Below, one piece after another: positions 1 through 5,355 of a stretch of DNA of 6,479 nucleotides (position 1 is the stretch's first letter; each line of letters opens with the position of its first letter). Origin of the DNA: Thermoplasmata archaeon M9B1D (GTDB taxonomy: Archaea > Thermoplasmatota > E2 > DHVEG-1); the NCBI GenBank assembly GCA_002900535.1, contig MUGC01000153.1, positions 1-6,479 on the forward strand, given 5' to 3'. Position numbers and translations under genes: made by a program. A model generated the notes under the pieces. The model was not told the origin of the DNA. It searched no databases and worked only from the letters and a program-made list of their open reading frames with translations.

Positions 1-1
1 T

Positions 2-208
2 TCTGCAAAAAATAAAGTTAAAAAAACTAATCTTTTATATAGCACAAATATCTCATATTCAAACTTCATCAAATATTTCAATTTTTTATTAGAGAAAGAA
101 TTTATAGAAGAAAAAGATGGAAACCCATCTGGAAAAATCTATAATATAACAATTAAAGGAGAAAAGTTTCTAGACTGCATTAATACCCTACTTAAAGAAC
201 TAAAATAA
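2..208 (+). CDS. Winged-helix regulator, 3' part (5' end outside the window)
   Basis: The reading frame is open from the window edge to TAA at 206-208 and gives 68 residues without a start codon, so the N-terminus lies upstream. It aligns without gaps over its whole length to residues 19-86 of the wHTH protein at 2587-2847, with about 37 of 68 residues identical. The shared blocks are VKKT.LL, NISY..FIKYFNFLLEK, and the end G..Y.IT.KG..FL/IL. This matches the pattern of archaeal HTH_45/ArnR1-like winged-helix DNA-binding proteins: helix-turn-helix first, recognition helix around FIKYFNFLLEK, then a wing containing Y.IT.KG. It probably binds DNA as a small dimeric transcription factor; its target is unknown. 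It lies 100 bases before the secreted protein at 309-1022, the same order as the second copy pair. Family assignment is good; regulatory target is inference. Confidence 0.85.
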   Translation, partial: SAKNKVKKTNLLYSTNISYSNFIKYFNFLLEKEFIEEKDGNPSGKIYNITIKGEKFLDCINTLLKELK

Positions 209-253
209 AGAAAACATGATAGATATCCAGTCTATATAGGAGATTCATATTAA

Positions 254-262
254 TTTATATAA
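254..262 (+). promoter_or_regulatory. Archaeal TATA box for the secreted protein at 309
   Basis: TTTATATAA matches the archaeal TATA-box consensus. Its centre lies 51 bases before the ATG at 309. With transcription starting some 25 bases downstream, this leaves a leader of roughly 25 bases that still contains the ribosome binding site. The almost identical distance (52 bases) before the paralogous gene at 3071 supports it. The site lies in the gap after the stop of the partial wHTH gene, so the secreted protein probably has its own promoter. Confidence 0.55.
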
Positions 263-293
263 TTTTTTATAATTATTAGACTTAATAAAATTA

Positions 294-301
294 GGGAGGA
301 G
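294..301 (+). promoter_or_regulatory. Strong ribosome binding site, fixes start at 309
   Basis: GGGAGGAG lies 7 bases before the ATG at 309. It is complementary to the CCTCC core at the 3' end of archaeal 16S rRNA. No other in-frame start lies near it, so it settles the start of the gene. Confidence 0.75.
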
Positions 302-308
302 CTTAAAA

Positions 309-1022
309 ATGAAAAAAAGTTTGTTAAAGAAAATAAGCATCATATCAATAACATTTTTATTAATAGGCGTAATTTTCAATCCTATAATCGGTTCTAAAGA
401 AATAAATGAAGAAAAAAATGAAAAAATAATTCTAAATCTGTTATTACCAGGTTCAAATGAAAATAAAATTTTTTCTTTAAATAAAGAGGATTTTAATTTA
501 TTGAAAAGCCTAATATCAGATATAATCCAAAATATAGCCTCAGGAAAAAAAATGAATGAAAACTGGATAGACCCAATAATACAATTAAATGCACCAGATA
601 ACAATATCCTAATAGGACTAATAAATTTACTAAAAGACCTCTTTGAAAAGTTAAATGGCCAATACCAAATTTCAAAAAAGACACTAATTATAAGCCAAGG
701 TTGGAGTTATAATTTTAATCTTAATAAAAACAGCGAATTTAAAATAAAACGCAGCATATTATCCTTCTGGCATTACACTTATGGATCCGTAAAAGGTGGA
801 AAAAGCACAACACTTGTAATTAGACCAAATACAATATTTTCTTCGAAAGGAGCAGAGTTATATAAAGAAAAACAAATAGGATTTATGTACAAACCAACAG
901 GTATTTACATATACCAAAAAGATATGTTTCCAAAAAAAAGTTATACACTTTTTATAGGATTTGCAGATAACGTTTTTGCTAGTGCTGCAGTTGAAGCAGA
1001 TTTAAATCTACCACTAATGTAA
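309..1022 (+). CDS. Secreted protein of unknown function, paralogue of 3071-3739
   Basis: This 237-residue protein has a typical Sec signal peptide: a basic start (KKSLLKK), then a hydrophobic stretch at about residues 9-28. No further membrane segment follows, so it is probably exported and soluble or loosely bound outside the cell. I do not recognise a named family. It is clearly homologous to the protein at 3071-3739. Shared blocks are NKE..NL at 58-64, IIS.GW at 127-132, WHY at 154-156, STT..I.P at 166-173, QIG.M.K.TGIYI at 189-201 and LF.G.A..V at 214-222. The C-terminal 110 residues, rich in predicted beta strands, form the conserved core; the part at 35-125 is variable, polar and helical. 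There is no obvious catalytic motif and no Cys. It follows a wHTH gene, as its paralogue does. The start is fixed by a strong ribosome binding site. A role at the cell surface is inference. Confidence 0.85.
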   Translation: MKKSLLKKISIISITFLLIGVIFNPIIGSKEINEEKNEKIILNLLLPGSNENKIFSLNKEDFNLLKSLISDIIQNIASGKKMNENWIDPIIQLNAPDNNILIGLINLLKDLFEKLNGQYQISKKTLIISQGWSYNFNLNKNSEFKIKRSILSFWHYTYGSVKGGKSTTLVIRPNTIFSSKGAELYKEKQIGFMYKPTGIYIYQKDMFPKKSYTLFIGFADNVFASAAVEADLNLPLM

Positions 1023-1202
1023 AATTATACAAGAAATATTACCTAATTTATAGTAAAAACTTGACAAAGAAAAAAAAACACTGATATACATAAATAACCG
1101 ATCATTAAACAATATTAAAAAAAAGTTTATCATATTGAGTTCTAAAATTTATAACAATAACAAATGGATACCAAGTACATAAAACTTTAAGTAAACCAAT
1201 TT

Positions 1203-1212
1203 CTTATATAAG
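1203..1212 (+). promoter_or_regulatory. Probable TATA box for the rhodanese-domain gene
   Basis: CTTATATAAG is a perfect 10-base palindrome containing TTATATAA, a good archaeal TATA element. Its centre lies about 66 bases before the ATG at 1274, a little further than for the neighbouring genes. The symmetry could also serve a dimeric regulator. The rest of the gap 1023-1273 is plain AT-rich sequence. Confidence 0.4.
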
Positions 1213-1260
1213 TAAGAAAAATTTAAATAACAAGAACAATTAATTATTAATGTAATAGTA

Positions 1261-1267
1261 GTGGGGG
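1261..1267 (+). promoter_or_regulatory. Unusual G-run ribosome binding site (GTGGGGG)
   Basis: GTGGGGG lies 6 bases before the ATG at 1274. It can pair with the CCTCC core of 16S rRNA only with G-T wobbles, so it is not a classical GGAGG site. The same GTGGGGG string forms the apical loops of two hairpins in the gene-poor region (5204-5210 and 5628-5634), and its complement occurs at 5043-5049. Confidence 0.4.
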
Positions 1268-1273
1268 AATTTT

Positions 1274-2362
1274 ATGAAGAAAAAAATACAAATAATAATG
1301 CTTATTATTATTTTATTTTCGACAAGCTTCGTTGGTATAACTGCGGGTAATAACTCTATAAAAGCCCAGTCACTTAAGCAATTATCCTATTATCCAGAAT
1401 CGCATGATTTTGGAGACATGCTACAAGGTCAATCTAACAGTACCACTTTTGAGATATGGAACTCTGGTTGTTGTTATCTATATTATGAGCTATATGAGTA
1501 TGAAGATTGGATCGAAGTAGACCCTACCGAGGGTGGTTCCTCTTATGATGAACATAACACCATAACAGTAAGCATAAATACCACAAATTTAACACGTGGT
1601 TTACATGAAGGTATCATCAATATTACTTCAAATGGTGGATATGGAAATTTTAAAGTCGTTGTAAACGTCATATATGAAAACCTTATTGATATCACAGTTG
1701 ATGAGGCATGGGATCTATTAAATGATACATCAAATGGTATTCAAATACCTATAGATGTAAGAACAGATGATGAATGGAAAAATGAACATATCGATACGCC
1801 TTATCCTGAAAACCCAAATCATCATAATTATTTAGAATGGTATGATTCAGATATTTTACAAGAGTTTATTTCTACTTACGATGGACAAGAGATTATAGTA
1901 TACTGTAAATCTGGAGGCCGCAGTAAAACTGCAGCAACAATGCTTGTTGATAATGATTTTAATGGTGTTGTCTACAATATGCTTGGAGGAATTACTGAAT
2001 GGAAAAATCAAGGGTATCCAACAGATGGTTATACAACTTTTCAGATCATGAATTTCACACCCAATATCGGATCTGTTTCCATAGATATCAAAAATAACGG
2101 TACATTTACTGCAAAAAATATATCCGTTGAGATACAAGTCACCGGGGGTTATTTTTCATTTATAAATCTGACATCATCTTGCATTGATTGCGAAAAACCT
2201 TTAGAACCAAACGCAACAAAAACTGAAAGCACAATTAAAGACGGCTTTATATTTGGCTTTGGACCTATAGAAATCACTGTATCAGTATGGGCAAAAAACG
2301 CGGATAAAATCACTGTAAAAGAAGAAGGATTTGCATTTGGATTTTTTATTTCAATAAATTGA
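1274..2362 (+). CDS. Exported protein with Ig-like (BACON/Hydin-type) and rhodanese domains
   Basis: The 362-residue protein starts with a Sec signal peptide (KKK, then a hydrophobic run to about residue 22, cleavage probably near ITAG at 22-25). Residues 37-133 look like an Ig-like BACON or ASPM/SPD-2/Hydin-type domain: P.SHDFGDM..G, then NSTTFEIWNSG, a WIEVDP segment typical of BACON, and a closing KVVVNV strand. Residues 138-250 are a rhodanese domain: DVRTDDEW at 161-168, the active-site loop CKSGGRS at 211-217 with the sulfur-carrying Cys211, and GGITEWKNQGYP at 238-249. Residues 252-362 form a beta-rich domain resembling CARDB-type adhesion modules, with a CIDC pair at 303-306; Cys66-Cys67 are adjacent. 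An intact loop suggests sulfurtransferase or persulfide chemistry outside the membrane; substrate unknown. Many N-x-S/T sites would suit archaeal glycosylation. It appears monocistronic and lies between the two wHTH/secreted-protein pairs. Confidence 0.85.
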   Translation: MKKKIQIIMLIIILFSTSFVGITAGNNSIKAQSLKQLSYYPESHDFGDMLQGQSNSTTFEIWNSGCCYLYYELYEYEDWIEVDPTEGGSSYDEHNTITVSINTTNLTRGLHEGIINITSNGGYGNFKVVVNVIYENLIDITVDEAWDLLNDTSNGIQIPIDVRTDDEWKNEHIDTPYPENPNHHNYLEWYDSDILQEFISTYDGQEIIVYCKSGGRSKTAATMLVDNDFNGVVYNMLGGITEWKNQGYPTDGYTTFQIMNFTPNIGSVSIDIKNNGTFTAKNISVEIQVTGGYFSFINLTSSCIDCEKPLEPNATKTESTIKDGFIFGFGPIEITVSVWAKNADKITVKEEGFAFGFFISIN

Positions 2363-2405
2363 AAAAAAACTCATTAAAATAAGAAAAGTATATAGTTCCA
2401 ATGTA

Positions 2406-2421
2406 AATTTATAGATAAAAG
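2406..2421 (+). repeat. Direct repeat copy 1, AATTTATAGATAAAAG
   Basis: These 16 bases recur exactly at 2533-2548, 127 bases further on, and both copies are followed by TTAC (here after one extra A). The repeat contains TTTATAGA, which resembles a TATA box. Both copies lie in the upstream region of the wHTH gene at 2587. This may be a second promoter or one half of a paired operator. Confidence 0.5.
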
Positions 2422-2463
2422 ATTACTAATAACTCTTTTATTAATTTAAAAAAAATTTATGAA

Positions 2464-2488
2464 AAATTATAAAATATTCTTATAATTT
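2464..2488. repeat. Perfect 9-bp inverted repeat between the two direct repeats
   Basis: AAATTATAA (2464-2472) and TTATAATTT (2480-2488) are perfect inverted complements around a 7-base spacer. The position after the rhodanese gene (stop at 2362) and before the wHTH gene would suit an operator or a weak RNA hairpin. In DNA this rich in A and T, such a repeat can arise by chance. Confidence 0.35.
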
Positions 2489-2532
2489 ACTAGTATAATC
2501 CCCATATTTTGGACAAATGTTAATATATATAC

Positions 2533-2548
2533 AATTTATAGATAAAAG
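2533..2548 (+). repeat. Direct repeat copy 2, probable promoter of the wHTH gene
   Basis: An exact copy of the 16 bases at 2406-2421. The TTTATAGA part (2535-2542) is centred about 49 bases before the ATG at 2587, matching the TATA-to-ATG distance of the genes at 309 and 3071, so it may be the TATA box of this gene. An alternative TATA stretch, AATATATATA, lies just upstream at 2522-2531. Because a DNA-binding protein is encoded directly downstream, self-regulation through this repeat is an attractive inference. Confidence 0.45.
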
Positions 2549-2571
2549 TTACCAAAAAAAATATAACATAC

Positions 2572-2578
2572 GGGGGAG
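2572..2578 (+). promoter_or_regulatory. Ribosome binding site of the wHTH gene
   Basis: GGGGGAG lies 8 bases before the ATG at 2587. The string GGAGAC followed by exactly 6 bases and ATG is repeated at 5006-5020, before the small ORF at 5018. Confidence 0.6.
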
Positions 2579-2586
2579 ACAAAAGC

Positions 2587-2847
2587 ATGATTTTTGGTAA
2601 TAAACGTAGCGAAAGCGAGATATTGCTACAAATATTATTTACTGCAGAAAAAGATGTAAAAAAAACACAACTTTTACACAAATCAAATATATCATATACA
2701 CACTTTATCAAATATTTCAATTTTTTATTAGAGAAAAAACTTATTGAAATAAAAAATGAGAATCAATTAGGAACAGTTTACCATATAACAGATAAAGGAA
2801 AAAATATACTCAAAGATATAAATAAACTATTAAACCAAATCAATTAA
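2587..2847 (+). CDS. Winged-helix DNA-binding protein (HTH_45/ArnR1-like)
   Basis: An 86-residue cytoplasmic protein with the layout of archaeal HTH_45 regulators. Helix 1 is RSESEILLQILFTAE at 7-21, and a basic KKTQLL segment at 25-30 opens the second helix. NISYTHFIKYFNFLLEK at 34-50 covers the turn and recognition helix. The wing lies at about 51-70 (LIEIK...VYHITDKG), and a C-terminal helix (NILKDINKLLNQI, 73-85) probably mediates dimerisation. Size and order agree with the family. It shares about 54% identity with the truncated copy at 2-208 over the aligned part. It lies 223 bases before the secreted protein at 3071, whose paralogue at 309 also follows a wHTH gene, so a regulatory link is plausible but unproven. 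The start is supported by a G-rich ribosome binding site, and the upstream direct repeat may be its own operator or promoter. Confidence 0.88.
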   Translation: MIFGNKRSESEILLQILFTAEKDVKKTQLLHKSNISYTHFIKYFNFLLEKKLIEIKNENQLGTVYHITDKGKNILKDINKLLNQIN

Positions 2848-3015
2848 ATAAACCCATTTTTTATTCACCCACTTAAAAAAATAATGATTTTTATTTAAAC
2901 AAACCTATCCCATTTTCCAATACATATAAACAAAGATATACACTAAATAAAAAAAAATCGAAGATATATCAAGAAAAAAAGAGGGCAAACTATATATATA
3001 TCCTAATTATAATAA

Positions 3016-3023
3016 TATATATA
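3016..3023 (+). promoter_or_regulatory. TATA box for the secreted protein at 3071
   Basis: TATATATA is centred about 52 bases before the ATG at 3071, the same distance as in the paralogous gene at 309. A second TATATATATAT stretch lies at 2991-3001. The ribosome binding site is weak: only AGAAGATGATG precedes the start, with partial match to the GGTGAT part of the anti-Shine-Dalgarno complement. Confidence 0.45.
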
Positions 3024-3070
3024 CTAAAATTTATCTAAATAAATAAATAAAATAAGAAGAAGATGATGAA

Positions 3071-3739
3071 ATGAAAAATAAAAAAACAATAGCAATTATA
3101 TTAACGCTAATATTTATAGCATTACCACTATCAGAAATAACAGCCGCAAACTCACAGAAAGAAGAAAATGATAACATAAACATAGAATACACAATTTTAG
3201 CAACGGATGGTACTCAAATAAACAAAGAGATCACCATCAACAAAGAAGAATTAAATTTATTCAACGAGATTATAACAAAAATATTTGACACAATTATCCA
3301 AAAAAACGAGAATGATATAAACACAATACTAGAAGACTTAAAAACAGAATATGGCCAAAATGGTTTATTTTCAATTTTTTCAACAATAGCAGGATTAAGA
3401 CCTCTACAAAAAAGAGTTTTCATTATAAGTAACGGATACGGAGCAAAATTTGACTTACATCTAAGAAGTGACTTTTCAATAAGGAAAAGATTCACTATTT
3501 GGCACTACATCCCAAATACTGATTTAACAAAAACCAGCACAACAGTAATAATCGACCCGATACCTAACGTAAGCCTAAAATTTATAAAAGTATTATACGG
3601 CTGGCAAATAGGTATAATGTCAAAATTTACAGGAATATATATTAGAATACCCGGAAAAATCAAAGAACAGATACAAAGCCAAACATTATTTTTTGGATAC
3701 GCTGTAAGAGTCCTACCATTCGATCTACCTGACGCTTAA
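3071..3739 (+). CDS. Secreted protein of unknown function, paralogue of 309-1022
   Basis: A 222-residue protein with a Sec signal peptide: KNKK, a hydrophobic run at 6-20, then an AxA-like site near ITAAN at 23-27. No later membrane segment is visible, so it is probably released or held outside the cell. It matches the protein at 309-1022 block by block: NKEELNLF at 57-64, IISNGYGAKFDL at 118-129, WHYI at 144-147, TSTTVIIDP at 155-163, QIGIMSKFTGIYI at 179-191 and LFFGYA at 206-211. The stretch at 30-110 is more divergent and largely helical. I do not recognise an annotated family and see no catalytic signature. The start is the ATG after an overlapping ATGATGA; those earlier ATGs stop at once in another frame. 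Preceded by a wHTH gene with its own TATA box between, it is probably transcribed separately. Confidence 0.85.
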   Translation: MKNKKTIAIILTLIFIALPLSEITAANSQKEENDNINIEYTILATDGTQINKEITINKEELNLFNEIITKIFDTIIQKNENDINTILEDLKTEYGQNGLFSIFSTIAGLRPLQKRVFIISNGYGAKFDLHLRSDFSIRKRFTIWHYIPNTDLTKTSTTVIIDPIPNVSLKFIKVLYGWQIGIMSKFTGIYIRIPGKIKEQIQSQTLFFGYAVRVLPFDLPDA

Positions 3740-3792
3740 AAATACAATCTAATTTAAATATAATAATACAAAGAGCATTTATGCATAACTCA

Positions 3793-3814
3793 TTGTAAAA
3801 AAAAGATTTTACAA
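3793..3814 (+). terminator. Hairpin downstream of the secreted protein gene
   Basis: TTGTAAAA (3793-3800) and TTTTACAA (3807-3814) form a perfect 8-bp stem with a 6-base loop, 54 bases after the stop codon at 3739. It could mark the transcript end or protect the 3' end, but there is no following T-run, so the role is uncertain. Confidence 0.3.
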
Positions 3815-3956
3815 AATCCTGAGATATTCTAAATAATAAAAAAAAGGCTAAAAAATTAAATATATAAAAAAGATTTAAAAGCCAAACTTTCTAAACTACT
3901 AAACATTAAATAAAATTAAATAAAATCAAGGTACGCTAAAGATAAATCTAAAACAT

Positions 3957-3962
3957 AGGTGA
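3957..3962 (+). promoter_or_regulatory. Ribosome binding site that favours the start at 3971
   Basis: AGGTGA matches the anti-Shine-Dalgarno complement and lies 8 bases before the ATG at 3971. The GTG at 3959, an earlier in-frame start, lies inside this site and has no site of its own, so the ATG is preferred. Confidence 0.55.
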
Positions 3963-3970
3963 AAGAGATC

Positions 3971-4552
3971 ATGAAAAAAATTTCCTTTTTTAAATTTTTT
4001 TCTTCAGAAAAGTTTTTTTTAAATATTTTATCTAGAAAAAACAAGATCAATATTGCGCTGTTTCTATTTTTTTGTATTTTTATTTTTAGCATATTAAGTG
4101 GTTGTAATGGACCACCCAAAACAAATGATAACAATACAATAAACAATCAAGTCGAGATCTTAGAGTACAATGTTACAACTGAATGGGAAACTGGATGCAA
4201 ATGTGATAATACTTATGAATATCATATAGAACCAGGCTTTTATAATACAGTATATAGAAGATATGCTGAAGCATATTATTTTATCAGAGGAGAAATAAAA
4301 AATATAGCTGAAAAAAAAATAGAAGCAATAAATATTAACGTAAATTTTTTAGCTAAAAATGGTACAGTTTTATTTGATGCAAAGCTATTAAATGCCACTT
4401 ACTTGATTTACAATCTATCAAAAGGAGAGACAAAATCTTTCGAAATAAAGGTAAAACCAAACCTATTAAGCTATGATGACCCTGATTTTTATAACAAGAT
4501 TCTTGAAAAATTTCAAATAGTAGAATCATTTGAATTTGAATTTTCTGTATGA
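3971..4552 (+). CDS. Predicted lipoprotein with FxLYD-like domain
   Basis: From the ATG at 3971 the protein has 193 residues (a GTG at 3959 would add four). An unusually long N-terminus of about 28 residues with scattered Lys/Arg precedes a hydrophobic run (IALFLFFCIFIFSI, 28-41) that ends in LSGC at 42-45. This is a lipobox, so the mature protein would be lipid-anchored through Cys45 outside the cell. A polar Asn-rich linker follows, then a GCKCDN segment in the mature part. Next comes a beta-rich stretch, AYYFIRGEIKNIAEKKIEA...VNFLAKNG...LSKGETKSFEIKV, matching the pattern of FxLYD domains: a G.I.N strand, a central strand of long residues, then a turn with a G.T..F.I ending. These domains occur in exported prokaryotic proteins of unknown role. 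The gene stands alone with 231 bases upstream; no clear promoter can be assigned. Lipoprotein call good, function unknown. Confidence 0.8.
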   Translation: MKKISFFKFFSSEKFFLNILSRKNKINIALFLFFCIFIFSILSGCNGPPKTNDNNTINNQVEILEYNVTTEWETGCKCDNTYEYHIEPGFYNTVYRRYAEAYYFIRGEIKNIAEKKIEAININVNFLAKNGTVLFDAKLLNATYLIYNLSKGETKSFEIKVKPNLLSYDDPDFYNKILEKFQIVESFEFEFSV

Positions 4553-4636
4553 TTATTTAATTGATATGAAATCTAGATAGTATATACATAACTTTTTAAG
4601 TAATTCTTAGAAATTACATTTTAATGATAAATTGTT

Positions 4637-4695
4637 AAATGGGGGGAAAGAAAAAGAAACACATGAGTGTTTTCTAAAATGTCCCTTATTCATTT
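4637..4695 (+). other. G-run stem-loop element (third, divergent copy?)
   Basis: An apical hairpin AGAAACAC / GTGTTTTCT (4655-4675, loop ATGA, one bulged T) is enclosed by a looser stem. AAATG (4637-4641) pairs with CATTT (4691-4695), and GGGA (4644-4647) with TCCC (4682-4685). The 5' strand resembles the loop of the element at 5585: GTTA, one or two purines, then TGGGGGGAA. The architecture differs, with the G-run in a stem rather than a loop, so kinship is uncertain. Confidence 0.3.
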
Positions 4696-4745
4696 TTATC
4701 AAAAAAAAGCCTAAAATGAAATATTTAAAATCGTAGGCAATTAAT

Positions 4746-4832
4746 ATGAAAACAAATATCGAATATGAAGAAAAATATCTTACTGAAGAGGAACTTAAGC
4801 TTCTAATCGAGCTTAGAAAATTTAACACATAA
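4746..4832 (+). CDS. Possible 28-residue peptide
   Basis: ATG at 4746 to TAA at 4830-4832 gives a strongly charged 28-residue peptide (MKTNIEYEEKYLTEEEL, then KLLIELRKFNT), predicted to be one amphipathic helix. Its Glu/Lys/Leu composition looks more like real protein than the Asn/Ile/Phe-rich translations typical of this non-coding DNA. Against it: only a weak TAGG (4734-4737) precedes the start, and I recognise no homologue. An in-frame TAG at 4734-4736 limits extension upstream. It could also be the tail of a decayed gene. Confidence 0.3.
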   Translation: MKTNIEYEEKYLTEEELKLLIELRKFNT

Positions 4833-4879
4833 ATTATAAGTAAAGAAAAATTCCATATATGCTAAAAAAATATGTGTTA
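4823..4879 (+). repeat. Inverted repeat overlapping the end of the small ORF
   Basis: TAACACATA (4823-4831) and TATGTGTTA (4871-4879) are perfect 9-base inverted complements separated by 39 bases. The left arm overlaps the last codons of the 28-residue ORF. It might form the 3' hairpin of that transcript; the long loop makes this weak. Confidence 0.25.
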
Positions 4880-5017
4880 TTTAAATTAGAAATATATCTA
4901 TAAAATTAAGAGTTTTTTTCAAAAAAATTTATTTTTCATAATTAAAATTTAAGAAAAGAGAATGAGAGAAGGGAGGGCATTATCCTAATATTATTATTAC
5001 TTTGAGGAGACTTAAGA

Positions 5018-5131
5018 ATGGTTTTCGATAAAAAAGCCGATTCCCCCACTCTCAACAGTTTTCAGAATACATTTTTTGTTTTTAAAATAATAGCTATAAG
5101 AAATATAGACTTATTATTCATATCAATTTAA
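5018..5131 (+). CDS. Possible 37-residue ORF, perhaps a remnant of a wHTH gene start
   Basis: ATG at 5018 follows a good ribosome binding site, GAGGAG at 5004-5009, 8 bases away. The ORF runs to TAA at 5129-5131 (37 residues, start MVFDKKADSPTLNSF). The start region resembles that of the complete wHTH gene at 2587. Both have GGAGAC, exactly six bases, ATG, then a codon pattern giving M-I/V-F-G/D-N/K-K. After about eight codons the likeness stops, and the rest is hydrophobic and unlike any domain I know. It may be a translated leader peptide, or the 5' end of a third wHTH copy that has decayed. Confidence 0.3.
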   Translation: MVFDKKADSPTLNSFQNTFFVFKIIAIRNIDLLFISI

Positions 5132-5170
5132 GTATTATATCGTATTTATCATATTCACAAAAGCAGAAAA

Positions 5171-5256
5171 GTGGGGAGAAGGAAGAAGTAATCCTCATAA
5201 TCTGTGGGGGTTTATGAGGTGGAAAATAGCTTAGAATCCTTCTTAAATCTCTCCAC
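5171..5256 (+). ncRNA. Candidate structured RNA, element 1 with GTGGGGG loop
   Basis: The outer helix pairs GTGGGGAGA (5171-5179) with TCTCTCCAC (5248-5256): nine pairs, one of them G-T. A 3-by-3 internal loop follows, then AAGAAG (5183-5188) with CTTCTT (5239-5244). Inside stands a perfect 8-bp hairpin, CCTCATAA (5193-5200) with TTATGAGG (5212-5219), whose 11-base loop carries GTGGGGG. The 3' interior strand holds AGGTG and ATAGCT (5217-5221, 5226-5231), both of which recur in element 2. About 23 nested pairs in such AT-rich DNA are unlikely by chance. There is no resemblance I can name to tRNA, RNase P, SRP or C/D-box RNA. An ACA lies at 5262-5264, but the internal loop is too small for a normal H/ACA pocket. 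The transcribed strand is not certain: the hairpins are symmetric, and + is chosen because of the G-rich loop. Confidence 0.45.
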
Positions 5257-5326
5257 CAAAGACAATAAATCAAACAAAATTCTACTATTTAAATTTTATG
5301 TACAATTTCATCAAAAATAATAATAA

Positions 5327-5355
5327 GTGTTATGATTTTAATAATTTTATAACAC
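5327..5355. repeat. Inverted repeat GTGTTAT / ATAACAC
   Basis: GTGTTAT (5327-5333) and ATAACAC (5349-5355) are perfect 7-base inverted complements, extended by a G-T and an A-T pair, around an AT-only loop. It lies between the two structured elements. It could be an operator or a short RNA hairpin; nothing further can be said. Confidence 0.3.

Noticed and set aside
245..604. 119-residue - strand ORF opposite the first secreted protein
   Set aside because: It overlaps a well supported + strand gene with a signal peptide and a paralogue; the Phe/Ile-rich translation is the antisense of Lys/Asn-rich codons.
2406..2548. CRISPR-like array
   Set aside because: Only two copies of a 16-base AT-rich repeat, 127 bases apart, without regular spacers or nearby cas genes.
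4607..4828. 73-residue - strand ORF in the gene-poor region
   Set aside because: Ser/Phe-rich low-complexity translation, no ribosome binding site, and antisense to the G-run element and the small ORF; reads as noise.
5171..5264. H/ACA guide RNA reading of element 1 (ACA at 5262-5264)
   Set aside because: The internal loop is only 3 by 3 bases, too small for a pseudouridylation pocket, no kink-turn is evident, and the ACA is several bases away from the helix end.
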